Shown here: in pieces, positions 11,233-21,359 of the stretch
Layout of the letters: each line of letters starts with the position of its first letter
Position numbering within the stretch: the first letter of the stretch is position 1
NCBI GenBank assembly: GCA_048013815.1
Contig: CM106586.1
Span: 7,688,001 to 7,752,000 of the forward strand
Reading direction: 5' to 3'
DNA: 64,000 bases
From: Setoptus koraiensis
Taxonomy: Eukaryota; Arthropoda
The notes under the pieces: model-generated
What the model was told of the DNA's origin: nothing
The model's database searches: none
What the model saw: only the letters and a program-made list of their open reading frames with translations
Position numbers and translations under genes: made by a program

Positions 11233-14003
11233 CAGCATCAGCGAGCACCAACAAACGAGTGAGCGATAGCGATCTTGTTGTCGAGCAAGTCACTTCCTTT
11301 ATTGTTGGCCCCCTTTATTGTGTAGCTGCCTCAGTGTCAGTTTGTGTAGTTGTCAATTGTCTGGGCACGATCACTATCAGCGCAACTATCAGTGCGTCTC
11401 ATATGCAAATTTAAATTATCAACATCGGACATCGATGATGCAACTACACATGCAGTGTGTGACATGCTCATCAGGTTAAGTAAATGGCACGTGAATTGTG
11501 CAACAGCGACGTCGCTGTTGCCTAATGCTCGACGCACGTGTCTTGTTGAGCATTTGTTTTTGTTTTGGTCGAAACTTGTTTTGTTATGTTTTGTTTTGTT
11601 GCTTGCAACGGCAACTGTGTTTGTTTTTAACCGTTAGCTAATTGATGACGCAATCGTTGTTCAACATGATTCTTTTTTGCGCGTCATCATGTACGTTTTT
11701 TGCCTCTCACTCTCTCTCTCTCTCTCTCTTTTGTTCTGCTTGGGCTGATTAACCGTTCCATATTTCACATCTTTTTTCGCTGTGTTTGCCCGCCGTGAGT
11801 TGGTTGGCAGGCAAATTCGAAGAAAAAGATGCAAAAAGATGCAAAATTGCAAAATTTGCAAAATTGAAGAGCAAAACTTTTTCCTCGACACACCGCAGCA
11901 GCAGTAGCGCCAGTGCAACGCAAAAAGAGGATACAGTTTCATGATTGATGAGTCAATCTGAGCACGTGGACCCCCACAGTGTCGTTTAGCTCAGTCATGC
12001 CAGCCTGATCATGTTCATATTCACGTATCATTCACGTATTCATGTTTCGTAGGGCCATGTTCAGCATGGCTGCATGAAAGAGTACGCCGATTCGAAAACT
12101 CATTCATATCCACCAGATCGGACTGCGCTCACACATTCACTATTCCACACATCCAGTGGCCCATATTTAGTATCACATTAGCATTACGTAAGCAGTTAAA
12201 CGGTTGCCAGTTGCCAGCCCCAGTTGGTGCCGTCGACTAGTATCAATTGGCGGCAACGCTGAAGCCAACTGTGCAACCCACTGATAATGAGAGGCAATTT
12301 TCGTCTTGTTTACCCTCGACACTTGCTATCAATTGCGTCACAGGCTGCGCTGAAGGATTAAAAGTAATTGGGGCAATTTCATGCACTTGTTCCGCCACTG
12401 TTGTCCCATGTAGTGGCTGTAGTAGTGTTTGTGTTTATGTGTGTTGTGTTGCGTTGCGTAATAAGTAAATAAAGTGTTTTTTTTGCCATCCACTTGCCCA
12501 ACTCGCCAACTTGCCTACTTGCCTACTTGCCTACTGCCGGTTGACAGTGAGCCACTGTCAGCTGGCAGCAATTGGCAACCAGTCATGTATAAACTAACAA
12601 TCATTATCATTAAGAATCTTTATTATGATTATCATCATTTATTTCATCTCTGCTTACCATTGCGCTCTTTTGTGTCCCTCTCCGTACACAAATAAACAAG
12701 CAAATATTGTTTTGAGAGAGAGCGAGCGAGTTGTCATATGAGAGCACTCATTCGTTGCACCGGCTCATGAATCCATTCCCTCTCGCCGCTTTGTCCCCCG
12801 TATATATCCACGTATACCCACGTATGCCCTTAAATATGCCACCGGTGCCAGTCGCAAAAGTAAACTCAATGCAACCGGGCTCACTATAGAGGAAAATAAA
12901 CACGATAAAGGTGTTAATGGGTCCGGTGTGATAGTCAAGTCCGCTCGAAGCCAATTACCGATGCCAGTTCATCTCAACTGGCGCTCTTTCAACTGAGCAC
13001 AAACTGAAAAACTAAAACGTAATGGGCGCCCATGAACGTGATGAAAGTTTAAATTGCTGCTGTCTGTTGTTCGGGCAACATGAGTGTGGAGTGCAAATTA
13101 TTTCAAGTTGATATCGTCATTGATACTGGTCTATTTGTTGTTTGCTCTATACCATTCACTTGTCGGGCAGCCGGTTACGCAACTGTGAACCGCGTCACTC
13201 ACGACATTTGTGCCTGTCCAAGTTTGACGGTGCACAAAGGGGCAATTGATCTCATTAGCATCCAGTTGACTGGTTTGTTAGCCCGAAAGCAACAGAGTGA
13301 GTGAAGAGTTTTTTTTCGGTAGAGAGAGAGAGAGAGTCTCGTTTATCAAGTCTCTCTTCCACTCTTGGCATGGCCATTGACGACAACGGCACCACTTTCA
13401 AGTTTTGGGGCTGCTATGCCTACGCGCAGAGTCAAGAGGTGATTTGTGACAGTTTACAAGTGCGGACTTTGTTGGCATATTGCGTAAACTACTCCGAGAT
13501 ACGAGAGGAGAGTAATTTGCATAATAATGAGCACCACAATCGCTATCAGCATTGTCCGCACTACTGGCTGTAAACGAAACACATTAGGCGTTCTCCTCTC
13601 TCTCTCTCTCTGTCTCTCTCATCAGTGCACGACACCTTATATAGGCTCATTGGTTACGTCATCGGGTTATAGTGTCACCTGTCATGATGGGTCAGAATGA
13701 GACAACTGTCATCGACACTGAATAGTAATTCATACAATTCATTTCGCGGATAGATTTGTCAAATCTACAGGCCACACAACCGAATTTCCTCGCTACTGTT
13801 TGAATTTTGGCGCCACTATAACACATGCGCGCCGGTTCGTTTCGGTTAACGTAAATCTGGTTAAACAACAATATTCAGCCAACATCTGGCAGGTCATTTG
13901 CAAACATATTGTTGTTTATTTATTTTTATTCCGATGTGTTTTTATACGTCCAATCTGTCGATGGACATTTTATAATTACCTATAGAAAAATTATTATTAT
14001 TGC

Positions 14004-15155
14004 ATGTCTGTCTGTGTCAAAATGAGCAACAAGCAACCCAAATCTGCGGCCGATATATACTACACAATAATAGACTATGGAGAATTTAAAGCCAAATTAG
14101 ACTATACCAGGGATTACATTGCGCGAACTTTTCAAACAAAAACATCAGACTCGCTTATACTAACGGGAAAGTCAGGATGTGGCAAGACAACACTTGTTGA
14201 TAAAGCCGTTAGAAGTTTTACGCGAACATCAAAAGATGATGGATCAGAGATCTTTGTCATCAAACTTAATGGCTATATAAACACCTCGGATGCGTCTACT
14301 ATTCAATCCATAGGCTCAAAATTGGGACTAGAAAACTCTAGAACCATCAAAGAGATTATAGATGAGGTCCAGAGTGACAAATGGGATAAAAGAATCATCT
14401 TTGTATTGGATGAGTTCGATCAATTTTGCAGGAAACAACAATCACTTTTATACAATCTATTTCATTTGAATCAAAACGCAAACCATGTCTGTCTAATAGG
14501 AATAACAACTGATCTCGATTGCATGGAATCGCTTGAGAAAAGAGTCAGATCAAGACTGAATGCGAGAAATACTGAATTAGGTTACCCATATGAAGGACGC
14601 CATCAATATCTAGAATTTGCTTCGCAATTATTGGGTGGCTATAAACTTGGACCCCAATTATCTGAAGCTCTGCTCGACCTATACGAAAACGTTGACTCGT
14701 CCATAAGATCTTTGAAGCGATTTCTAGTCGACAAGGCCGAATGGGACGACAAACACAAATTAGCATTTAAAGACTTAAAATCTCCCAATACATCCTGTGT
14801 CGAGAGATTAAATTGGTTGACCAAAAATCAGCTAGAGATTGTAATATTGGCCGTATCTTATTGTGTTCAAAAGCAAACAACCTCATTCAATTGTCGTCAA
14901 TTGATAGATTTTACAGAGAACCACAACATTATTGGCTATGATCTGACTAGTGATGAGGCCATCAAGAACATATTTTATTTGAACAATATAAGTCTTATTA
15001 GTCCACTAAAGCCAATCAACGGATCACTAGATTTGACTCCATTCACTCAACTCACTTTGAGAATAACAGCAAGCGATCTCAGCGAAGCTATGAGCGAAAA
15101 TGCATCATTGAGAAGCACTAGAACTAACCTATTTTGGGACAAATTGAAATGGTGA
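14004..15155 (+). CDS. ORC4: Origin recognition complex subunit 4 (ORC4)
   Basis: ORC4 is an AAA+ ATPase subunit of the nuclear origin recognition complex that marks replication origins and loads the MCM helicase. The 383-residue frame shows Walker A GKSGCGKT (about residues 55-62), Walker B IIFVLDEFD (131-139), a sensor-1 segment IGITTD (165-170) and the ORC4-typical LEKRVRSR (177-184) after it. A C-terminal winged-helix region ends in DKLKW. Length is somewhat below the human protein (436), mainly at the N terminus. The gene has no intron. A second ATG at 14022 (AAAATGA) has a better context than the first, so the product may start at Met7. AATAAA follows the stop at 15176. It converges tail to tail with KRR1, with about 55 bp between stop codons. 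Confidence 0.93.
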   Translation: MSVCVKMSNKQPKSAADIYYTIIDYGEFKAKLDYTRDYIARTFQTKTSDSLILTGKSGCGKTTLVDKAVRSFTRTSKDDGSEIFVIKLNGYINTSDASTIQSIGSKLGLENSRTIKEIIDEVQSDKWDKRIIFVLDEFDQFCRKQQSLLYNLFHLNQNANHVCLIGITTDLDCMESLEKRVRSRLNARNTELGYPYEGRHQYLEFASQLLGGYKLGPQLSEALLDLYENVDSSIRSLKRFLVDKAEWDDKHKLAFKDLKSPNTSCVERLNWLTKNQLEIVILAVSYCVQKQTTSFNCRQLIDFTENHNIIGYDLTSDEAIKNIFYLNNISLISPLKPINGSLDLTPFTQLTLRITASDLSEAMSENASLRSTRTNLFWDKLKW

Positions 15156-15175
15156 CACAACTCATAATGGTAATT

Positions 15176-15181
15176 AATAAA
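15176..15181 (+). terminator. Poly(A) signal of ORC4
   Basis: AATAAA lies 20 bp after the ORC4 stop codon. Confidence 0.75.
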
Positions 15182-15191
15182 TTTTTATACA

Positions 15192-15197
15192 TTTATT
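15192..15197 (-). terminator. Poly(A) signal of KRR1
   Basis: AATAAA on the minus strand, 13 bp beyond the KRR1 stop codon and only 10 bp from the opposing ORC4 signal. The two transcripts must overlap at their 3' ends if both use these signals. Confidence 0.75.
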
Positions 15198-15210
15198 AGC
15201 AAATCAAATA

Positions 15211-16163
<953 letters not shown>

Positions 16164-16253
16164 TCACGATGTTTTTTAAAATTAAAATTTGTTATAGTAA
16201 CTACCGCATGGCTCACTCGTGTAAATTTTGTTTCAGTCCAGTGAATATCTGAT

Positions 16254-16269
16254 AAAGATGGCGCTGTGG
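16254..16269. promoter_or_regulatory. AGATGGCGC motif (CTCF-like)
   Basis: AAAGATGGCGCTGTGG, about 170 bp upstream of the KRR1 start codon, matches the CTCF core. It might equally be a promoter element of KRR1. Motif only. Confidence 0.25.
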
Positions 16270-16319
16270 TTGCTGGGCGCATGTACAAGCACATGTGCGC
16301 TGTGTGCGCTTTATCCAAT

Positions 16320-16930
16320 GGATTGCCAAGTTCATTTTTATTCCGCTAGAGGCGCTGGCATCTCTTCTGAGAAAATATTCATTTGGTTGCATTAGCGTGT
16401 TTAGAGAGGACAATTTTTTCATTTATAATTGGATTCAATTATACATTGTAATTCATACATTGCTTTGTTTAAAGGGTTTCTCTGTGAAGCGACGAAGCTT
16501 CTACAGATTGTGACACTCTCTACCTTACATAATGCATTTTTATCAGCTGATTTTATTTGCCAATAGATAACTACTTGTCCTCGTCGACTGCTTGTAGAGA
16601 GCTGACAAGATACGAGCGATTTGATTATCCGAGATTGTGTAACTTGAGGATGTCAGATACAATAATGATCACCATCGGCGTTACTCACAGGTTTGGCTTG
16701 AAAGCCGCGGCTGACAGCCCCACTAACAAGACTTGTTAGCAAGGTTTTCGCGTACAGTACGAGCTGCGAAATGAGTTTGTCCGCCCTCAGAAACAGCTCG
16801 AGCTAACGATTGTAATAGCTGTGAATACCATTACAGTAAATGACTGTAAATGAGTCGCCTTCACTATATCTGATCAATGTGTTGTGATCAGCTGCAGATG
16901 AAAATGAGTTTAGGTGACAGCAATCTATCA
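16320..16930. other. Intergenic between KRR1 and the orphan secreted gene
   Basis: The two genes diverge, so this AT-moderate stretch should hold both promoters. Apart from short imperfect palindromes (such as CTAACAAG-A-CTTGTTAG near 16722) and the TATA box at 16941 just beyond it, I see nothing definite. Confidence 0.5.
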
Positions 16931-16940
16931 GTCGACACCA

Positions 16941-16949
16941 ATATATATA
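16941..16949 (+). promoter_or_regulatory. TATA box of the orphan secreted-protein gene
   Basis: ATATATATA precedes the likely start codon at 17052 by about 105 bp. A TCACTT/TCATTT initiator-like sequence follows about 25-30 bp downstream, giving a 5' leader of about 80 nt. Confidence 0.5.
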
Positions 16950-17051
16950 CCTCTGACCTCTGATCACTTAGTCATTTTAGTCACTTACACATTTTATTCG
17001 TTTGCAAACAATTTCCACTTACAGTTGTTAGTTCAATCATTCCAAACAACG

Positions 17052-17948
17052 ATGCGAAATCTCCATTGGCTCTTCATCCTTTCTGCCTTCTTCAATATTA
17101 TAGCAACACCGGAAGGCTCAAAACAAGGAAAAGAATGCGATGTCCAATTGAAATTGTATCTATTCGAGAACAATTATTTTTCCTTTAAATATCCAAATGC
17201 TGGTTCGCGTTCGCGATTTTGCGCTCAATTCTCTTCAGAAATAAAACCTGTGCTGCTTTTTATAATGCCGCTACATCTAGAAAATGACGACGAAATATAT
17301 TTCAAAAGGGACGAGAAAAATGCAACAGATGAAACGGAATTGCTGTCGCGAGAAGATGACACTTTAGTTCTGAGACCACCAGGAGGTGATTGGAAACTAG
17401 AACTAAACTTTGGTGCAAGCGACAAGGAGCGCTCATTGAGGGTTGTTTACAATCATCCTCTTGATGTCGTTGCACATAAGGCGTCCGTGTATTTTGAAAT
17501 CGACAGTTGGTGGGCACTACCTGAACCTAAACCAGTAATCAGCGACGGCGGATACCCATTTTACCAAGTTCCTATAGGCCCAAAATTACTCATCTTCACC
17601 AAGTTTCGATACCATTTGTATCATTTGTATAACGATGATGGTTCCTTAATTGATCCTAACGCCACTGATGCAAACGATGATGATTCTCACGTTGCCCCCA
17701 ACGCCGATGATGCAAACGATGATGATTTTCACTTCGCCCTTAACGCCGGTGATGCAAACGATGATGATTCTCACGTTGCCCCTAACGCCGATGATGCAAA
17801 CGATGATGATTCTCACGTTGCCCCTAACGCCGATGATGCAAACGATGATGATTCTCACGTTGCCCCTAACGCCGATGATGCAAACGATGATGATTCTCAC
17901 GTTGCCCCTAACGCCGATGATGCAAACGTTGTCCACAGCGAGCTGTAG
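17052..17948 (+). CDS. Unrecognised secreted protein with acidic 14-residue tandem repeats
   Basis: I do not recognise this family. The frame is open from 16914, but the ATG at 17052 starts a classical signal peptide (MRNLHWLFILSAFFNIIA), giving 298 residues. The mature part has only two early cysteines (KEC, RFC), a beta-rich look (LKLYLFENNYFSFKYP), possible N-glycosylation sites (KNAT, PNAT) and no membrane segment. The C-terminal third is six to seven copies of the 14-residue unit NDDDSHVAPNADDA, strongly acidic and probably disordered. All but one copy are almost identical at DNA level, so the array is young or actively homogenised. A TATA box at 16941 supports transcription. It lies between KRR1 and a partial copy of the KRR1 5' end, which suggests it arrived with, or was born in, a local rearrangement. 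Confidence 0.72.
   Translation: MRNLHWLFILSAFFNIIATPEGSKQGKECDVQLKLYLFENNYFSFKYPNAGSRSRFCAQFSSEIKPVLLFIMPLHLENDDEIYFKRDEKNATDETELLSREDDTLVLRPPGGDWKLELNFGASDKERSLRVVYNHPLDVVAHKASVYFEIDSWWALPEPKPVISDGGYPFYQVPIGPKLLIFTKFRYHLYHLYNDDGSLIDPNATDANDDDSHVAPNADDANDDDFHFALNAGDANDDDSHVAPNADDANDDDSHVAPNADDANDDDSHVAPNADDANDDDSHVAPNADDANVVHSEL
17658..17931 (+). repeat. 42-bp coding minisatellite, about 6.5 copies
   Basis: Units beginning AACGCC start at 17658, 17700, 17742, 17784, 17826, 17868 and 17910. The period (42 bp) is a multiple of three, so copy number can change without breaking the frame. The unit at 17700-17783 is the diverged one. Confidence 0.95.
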
Positions 17949-18308
17949 GCAACAGGTGCTTAAAAAATCACTCGTTGGTCGGACATCGACAGTCGGAGCC
18001 ACGAGTCAGCGATTATTGGGCAATTGACTAATGAACTGTTGTAACAACTTATCACCCAGTGATGTGTAACGACGACGTTAATAGCGCCTGTGCCGCAACT
18101 AGAGCAAACAAGTGGATATTTTCGTTTGCGCCACATAAATCGCAACAACAAATCCGATGGCAATAGTGATAATAGCAATTATAAGATAAATTCTCGCTCT
18201 TTAGCGCCAGCATCAAGCACTCAACAACTGGCCTCTGTGTCAGCTGCAAAAACAACTTGTTGTCAGTATTCTCAAATGAACAATTAAAGTTCTTACTGTG
18301 CCAACTTA

Positions 18309-18445
18309 CACTTGTACTTTGTGCATTGTTGTCGTTGCTTGTTTTGTTTTTGGGTCCCATCTTGGTTTCGATATAATTGATGGCGGCAATAACGGTGCAT
18401 GTATGATGATTTCGTCTTGAATGTGGAGGCCATTAACACGCGTGT
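18309..18445 (-). pseudogene. Partial duplicate of the KRR1 promoter and first codons
   Basis: The segment matches about 16049-16172 (KRR1 upstream region plus its first about 14 codons) in the same orientation. The match is high over about 90 bp (shared TTTCGATATAATTGATGGCG, then GGCAATAACGG) and fades further upstream. It encodes MGPKNKTSNDNNAQ against [14 protein letters not shown] in KRR1. Similarity ends after ATGCAC, and the copy then reads AGTACAAGT|GTAAGTTGG, a consensus splice donor that KRR1 itself lacks. It could be a dead fragment or a live alternative promoter and first exon feeding an unknown transcript. Confidence 0.8.
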
Positions 18446-18676
18446 TCCGAAAGTGACATTTATTTATAATTAGCTCCAATAAAACACTACAATTTATAAG
18501 CTCTGTTAAAAGGGTGGCGACGAGGTGCCACAAAAGATGAGGGAAAAGATCCATTTATCCTTTGGAGAGCATTTCAGACAACATAACAAAATTATTGAAT
18601 AAGATTCACAGTTTTGGTGTCTCATTTGGCGTAGCTATTGAGACTTCCGATTCATGTCTTGGCGAGCGAATGTGAA

Positions 18677-19613
18677 TTAATTTATTGATAGTAGCCAATT
18701 AAGAAACGTCACAACTATATTTATATTGATAGCAAAATGCATAAAATTTATATAATCTGACTCGCGTAGTTGATTCCATGAAAAAGGCTCGAGCCAGCAG
18801 CATGTGTTAAGATTGAGTATGCAGCTGAGTTTGTCTATTAATGTGTAACATTCGTTTAGATTTTCACCCTCCGAACAGAAGCTGATGATCACAGCAGCCG
18901 AAATGTGATTCCTCTCCAAGGCTTTGATGAGAGGCTTGGTGAAATCACTACCTGCAAGAAATGTCATGCCATCCATTATCGCTTTATCGTTTTTGGATGA
19001 GGGCAGAAGGGTGATGGAGGCCCTATTCCAGTCTACATCAGGCTTGAACGAGGCTGTAGTGTAGCTACGCAGCAAATCTTGAGTCTCTATACCAAAACTT
19101 TTGAGAGGAATGCAACTAGAGAAAGAGCTTGATAAGATGATAACTTTTTCGAATTCAGCCTTTTTGATCCAATCAACAAGATTATTCAGATGTCCTTTTT
19201 TGTGAGCCTGTGTGTGTGTGTGTTTGGTTGTCACAGAAAAGAATGGTGAGGTTGATTGGATGTTGTCTGCTGTTGTTAGAGGATAGGCTGCAATATGGCT
19301 TAGGTGACTCACCTTAAAATAGGAGCTTCTTTGTTGTATGATAACCATCTTCCTAGCCGAATATTCGTACACTTCGGTACTAGTTGATGGTGGACCATTC
19401 AAAGTGTAGGCGTTTGGGCCAACAACAGCCATGATGGCTGGTGAATATATTCTGCCAGTTAGCTTGCACTCATCATTATTGCCAATAAATGTAGATATGA
19501 GTTAATTGACAGCCGACATTGCCCACAGCACAAATGGGCATGATGAGAGTGTGGCCCGGCCATCGGTTGGAATTGTTTTTGTCCAACGGATTATAGAATG
19601 ACAACTCTGGCAT
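18677..19613 (-). CDS. PSMG2: Proteasome assembly chaperone 2 (PSMG2), with an apparent frame break
   Basis: PSMG2 pairs with PSMG1 to assemble the alpha ring of the 20S proteasome. The N terminus runs from ATG at 19613 (MPELSFYNPLD...) to HTLIMPICAVGNVGCQL, matching the family LMPAVSVGNVGQL. The frame then shifts by one base: TTA at 19505-19503, one extra A at 19502, and homology resumes as LISTFIGNNDECKLTGRIYSPAIMAVVGPNAY from 19501. An in-frame 105-bp intron is clear inside the rest: donor TTTTAAG|GTGAGT at 19312, acceptor CACACACAG|GCTCAC at 19208. Removing it joins RSSYFK to AHKKGHLNNLVDWIKK and restores the human-like spacing before VIILSSS. The spliced product would be about 276 residues (human 264), ending past SEGENLNECY and WLEPFSW. 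The one-base shift may be a sequencing error, a real lesion or something read through. I see no convincing intron there. Confidence 0.88.
19208..19312 (-). other. PSMG2 intron, 105 bp, open in frame
   Basis: The intron runs GTGAGT...CACACACAG, is a multiple of three and contains no stop in frame. A retained-intron transcript would insert 35 residues (VSHLSHIAAYPL...). Confidence 0.85.
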
Positions 19614-19868
19614 GGCATTAATTTACGCACTAATACTGTGTGTGTTAGGTTTAGATTAGCTGTCAGGAGATATTGTGATGGCGATGATAAGTGAATAAGA
19701 TTGTTTCTAGACTGACTACTGATTCATTGATGTCACTCGCTGATTTATGGCTAATCTTATGATATTTACATGATATTAATAATTATATTTGCACGGAGAT
19801 TGTTGTGTAGCAGCTGTTTACACGTTGTCTAGACGGGTCTCAAAATGCCAATTTATTATCGAAATAGT

Positions 19869-19874
19869 TTTATT
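19869..19874 (-). terminator. Poly(A) signal of the LITAF-domain gene
   Basis: AATAAA on the minus strand, about 32 bp after the stop codon at 19906. Confidence 0.7.
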
Positions 19875-19905
19875 TTATGTCTTATAACGGGTCTTATATT
19901 AGATT

Positions 19906-20334
19906 TCAGCGTTCGTGTTGACCAAGAATATAGCCACAATGCGGACAATAGTGTTCGACATCCAAACAGCTGCCGATGCACAACGCTTTGCGTTCAGACA
20001 AACGGAAGAAAGTAAAGAAATACAAGAAACGAGCGATCGTTAATTAATCAATCGACTAATTGACAACGGCATAAAGATGGTAATTATATTGAGCTGACCA
20101 CTACTTACAGAAGCCCAATGTGCACAAGCACCAAAACCAGGCTTTTTTGCCACATTTTTTTCTCGTTCGCGTCAGAATCGCTTGATGGCAATAGTTACAA
20201 TTGTAGTTCTGGGGATATTCTCCAAAATTGTCCAGCGTGACAAATCCGAATGGGGACGTGGCGTGTTTGAGTCTCGGTTTAACATTAGCTCTAGTTGATT
20301 GGCTAAACTCCGTGGAATCGAATCTGAAAGCCAT
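19906..20334 (-). CDS. LITAF-domain protein (LPS-induced TNF factor homologue), two exons
   Basis: LITAF-domain proteins are small zinc-binding monotopic proteins on late endosome/lysosome membranes. Exon 1 (20334-20109) ends LGFT in DNA as GGCTTCT|GTAAGTAG; exon 2 (19985-19906) starts after a pyrimidine-rich tract at CGCAAAG|CGTTGTGC. Joined, they give 101 residues in frame. The zinc knuckles are CNYC (Cys46, Cys49) and CPHC (Cys89, Cys92), with the typical ILTRTRK after the first and DVEHYCPHCGYILG around the second. The membrane-dipping part between them (WFWCLCTLGFSLCIGSC) is shorter than the usual 22-25 residues. The N terminus lacks the long PPxY/PSAP region of vertebrate LITAF. The intron is 123 bp. 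Confidence 0.92.
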
Positions 20335-20871
20335 TGAGCCAAACGCTAGTAAGAACGTTAAAAAGTATCTGTGTAGTGTTGGCGAATATTGGAAATATCG
20401 AAAATATCGGAGTGGCTAGTTGGATCAGTCGGATTGACAAGATTGTGAGTCATTCGGGCAGTGAAATGAATCCGTGCAACATCAATCTGTGATACGTCTG
20501 CCTGGTTGCGTACAAGTGTAAGAGCATCGCCGGAGCAGACGATGCTGCGATAGCCTGATGAATGCACAAATATGAATGAATAAATTGCAAAAATGAAGCG
20601 CACTTATTTGTACAATTTATACAGTGTGTGCTGTGTGACATGTCGCCAATGAAGAGTCGATCACGTTTGTGAATATTTTGCAAAGGTGCAAAGGTGGATA
20701 TTTGTTATTTGTGAATATTTTGTGTAAGCATGTGTCTCACAAACGAAGCCCGTCGTCAGGTAAACGATTTGATTGATTCGCACACAAACGGGATCAAGTA
20801 AAAATCAGGTAAATTAGTGAAATGCGCACGAATAAGTGGGAATAATGACATCAAGTATGAGTGTTTATAAA
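20335..20871. other. Intergenic between the LITAF gene and uif
   Basis: Both neighbours are on the minus strand, so this should hold the LITAF promoter and lie beyond the uif 3' end. I see no gene and no clear TATA box. Confidence 0.5.
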
Positions 20872-20895
20872 TTTATTAATTTGCCTTTGTTTATT
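20872..20895 (-). terminator. Two poly(A) signals downstream of uif
   Basis: AATAAA occurs on the minus strand at 20895-20890 and 20877-20872, about 205-225 bp beyond the uif stop codon, implying a 3' UTR of about 220-250 nt. Confidence 0.6.
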
Positions 20896-21098
20896 GGAGC
20901 AAATCTCAATTGGTATACATGTAAAATGTTATGCACAGAATGTGAATTGTTTGTGTTGATTTGTTGTTGTATATGTTGTTGTTGTTGTGTGTTTTTTTCT
21001 TTCTTCTAAATCTAGTCTGAAAGTAGGAAGTGAGAAAAATTTGGCAAAATAGAATATATATAGACATCAATATGTGTTTATGCGAACCATACACACGC

Positions 21099-21327
21099 CT
21101 ATTGAGCTTCTTCGCTATCACTAGTGTCTCCTTTCTTTCCTGTATAGAGATGCCTCTTGAGGCGATCATATAATTCGTCTTTGTTGTCGTTTTGTTGCAA
21201 TTGTTGCAGTTGTTGCTGTTGTTGCTGCTGCTGTTGTTGAAGTTGTTGTTGCTGTTGTTGCATAGTAACTTGTCCATTACCATAAATATTGGCTTGTAGT
21301 TGAGTTTGTTGTTTGTGTTGCTGTTGT

Positions 21328-21359
<32 letters not shown>

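Larger units (their letters stand above)
2572..13900. other. Long GC-rich stretch without a recognisable gene
   Basis: No homologous protein is visible on either strand. The region carries CAA/CAG/GAC triplet tracts (5806-5900, 6246-6274, 6337-6433, 9628-9735), a CGAAAATCGC-like array near 4540-4632, a CT run at about 11699-11730, tandem arrays and perfect hairpins listed separately. Open frames over the triplet tracts (for example 5622-6125 and 6178-6495) are poly-Thr/Gln/Asp readings of those repeats. It could be intron of a gene beginning at 2469 or intergenic DNA. Confidence 0.5.

Noticed and set aside
18090-18554. Frames around the KRR1 5' copy as an independent gene
   Set aside because: Only the first about 14 codons resemble KRR1; the rest has no protein character. 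Kept as a duplicate fragment instead.
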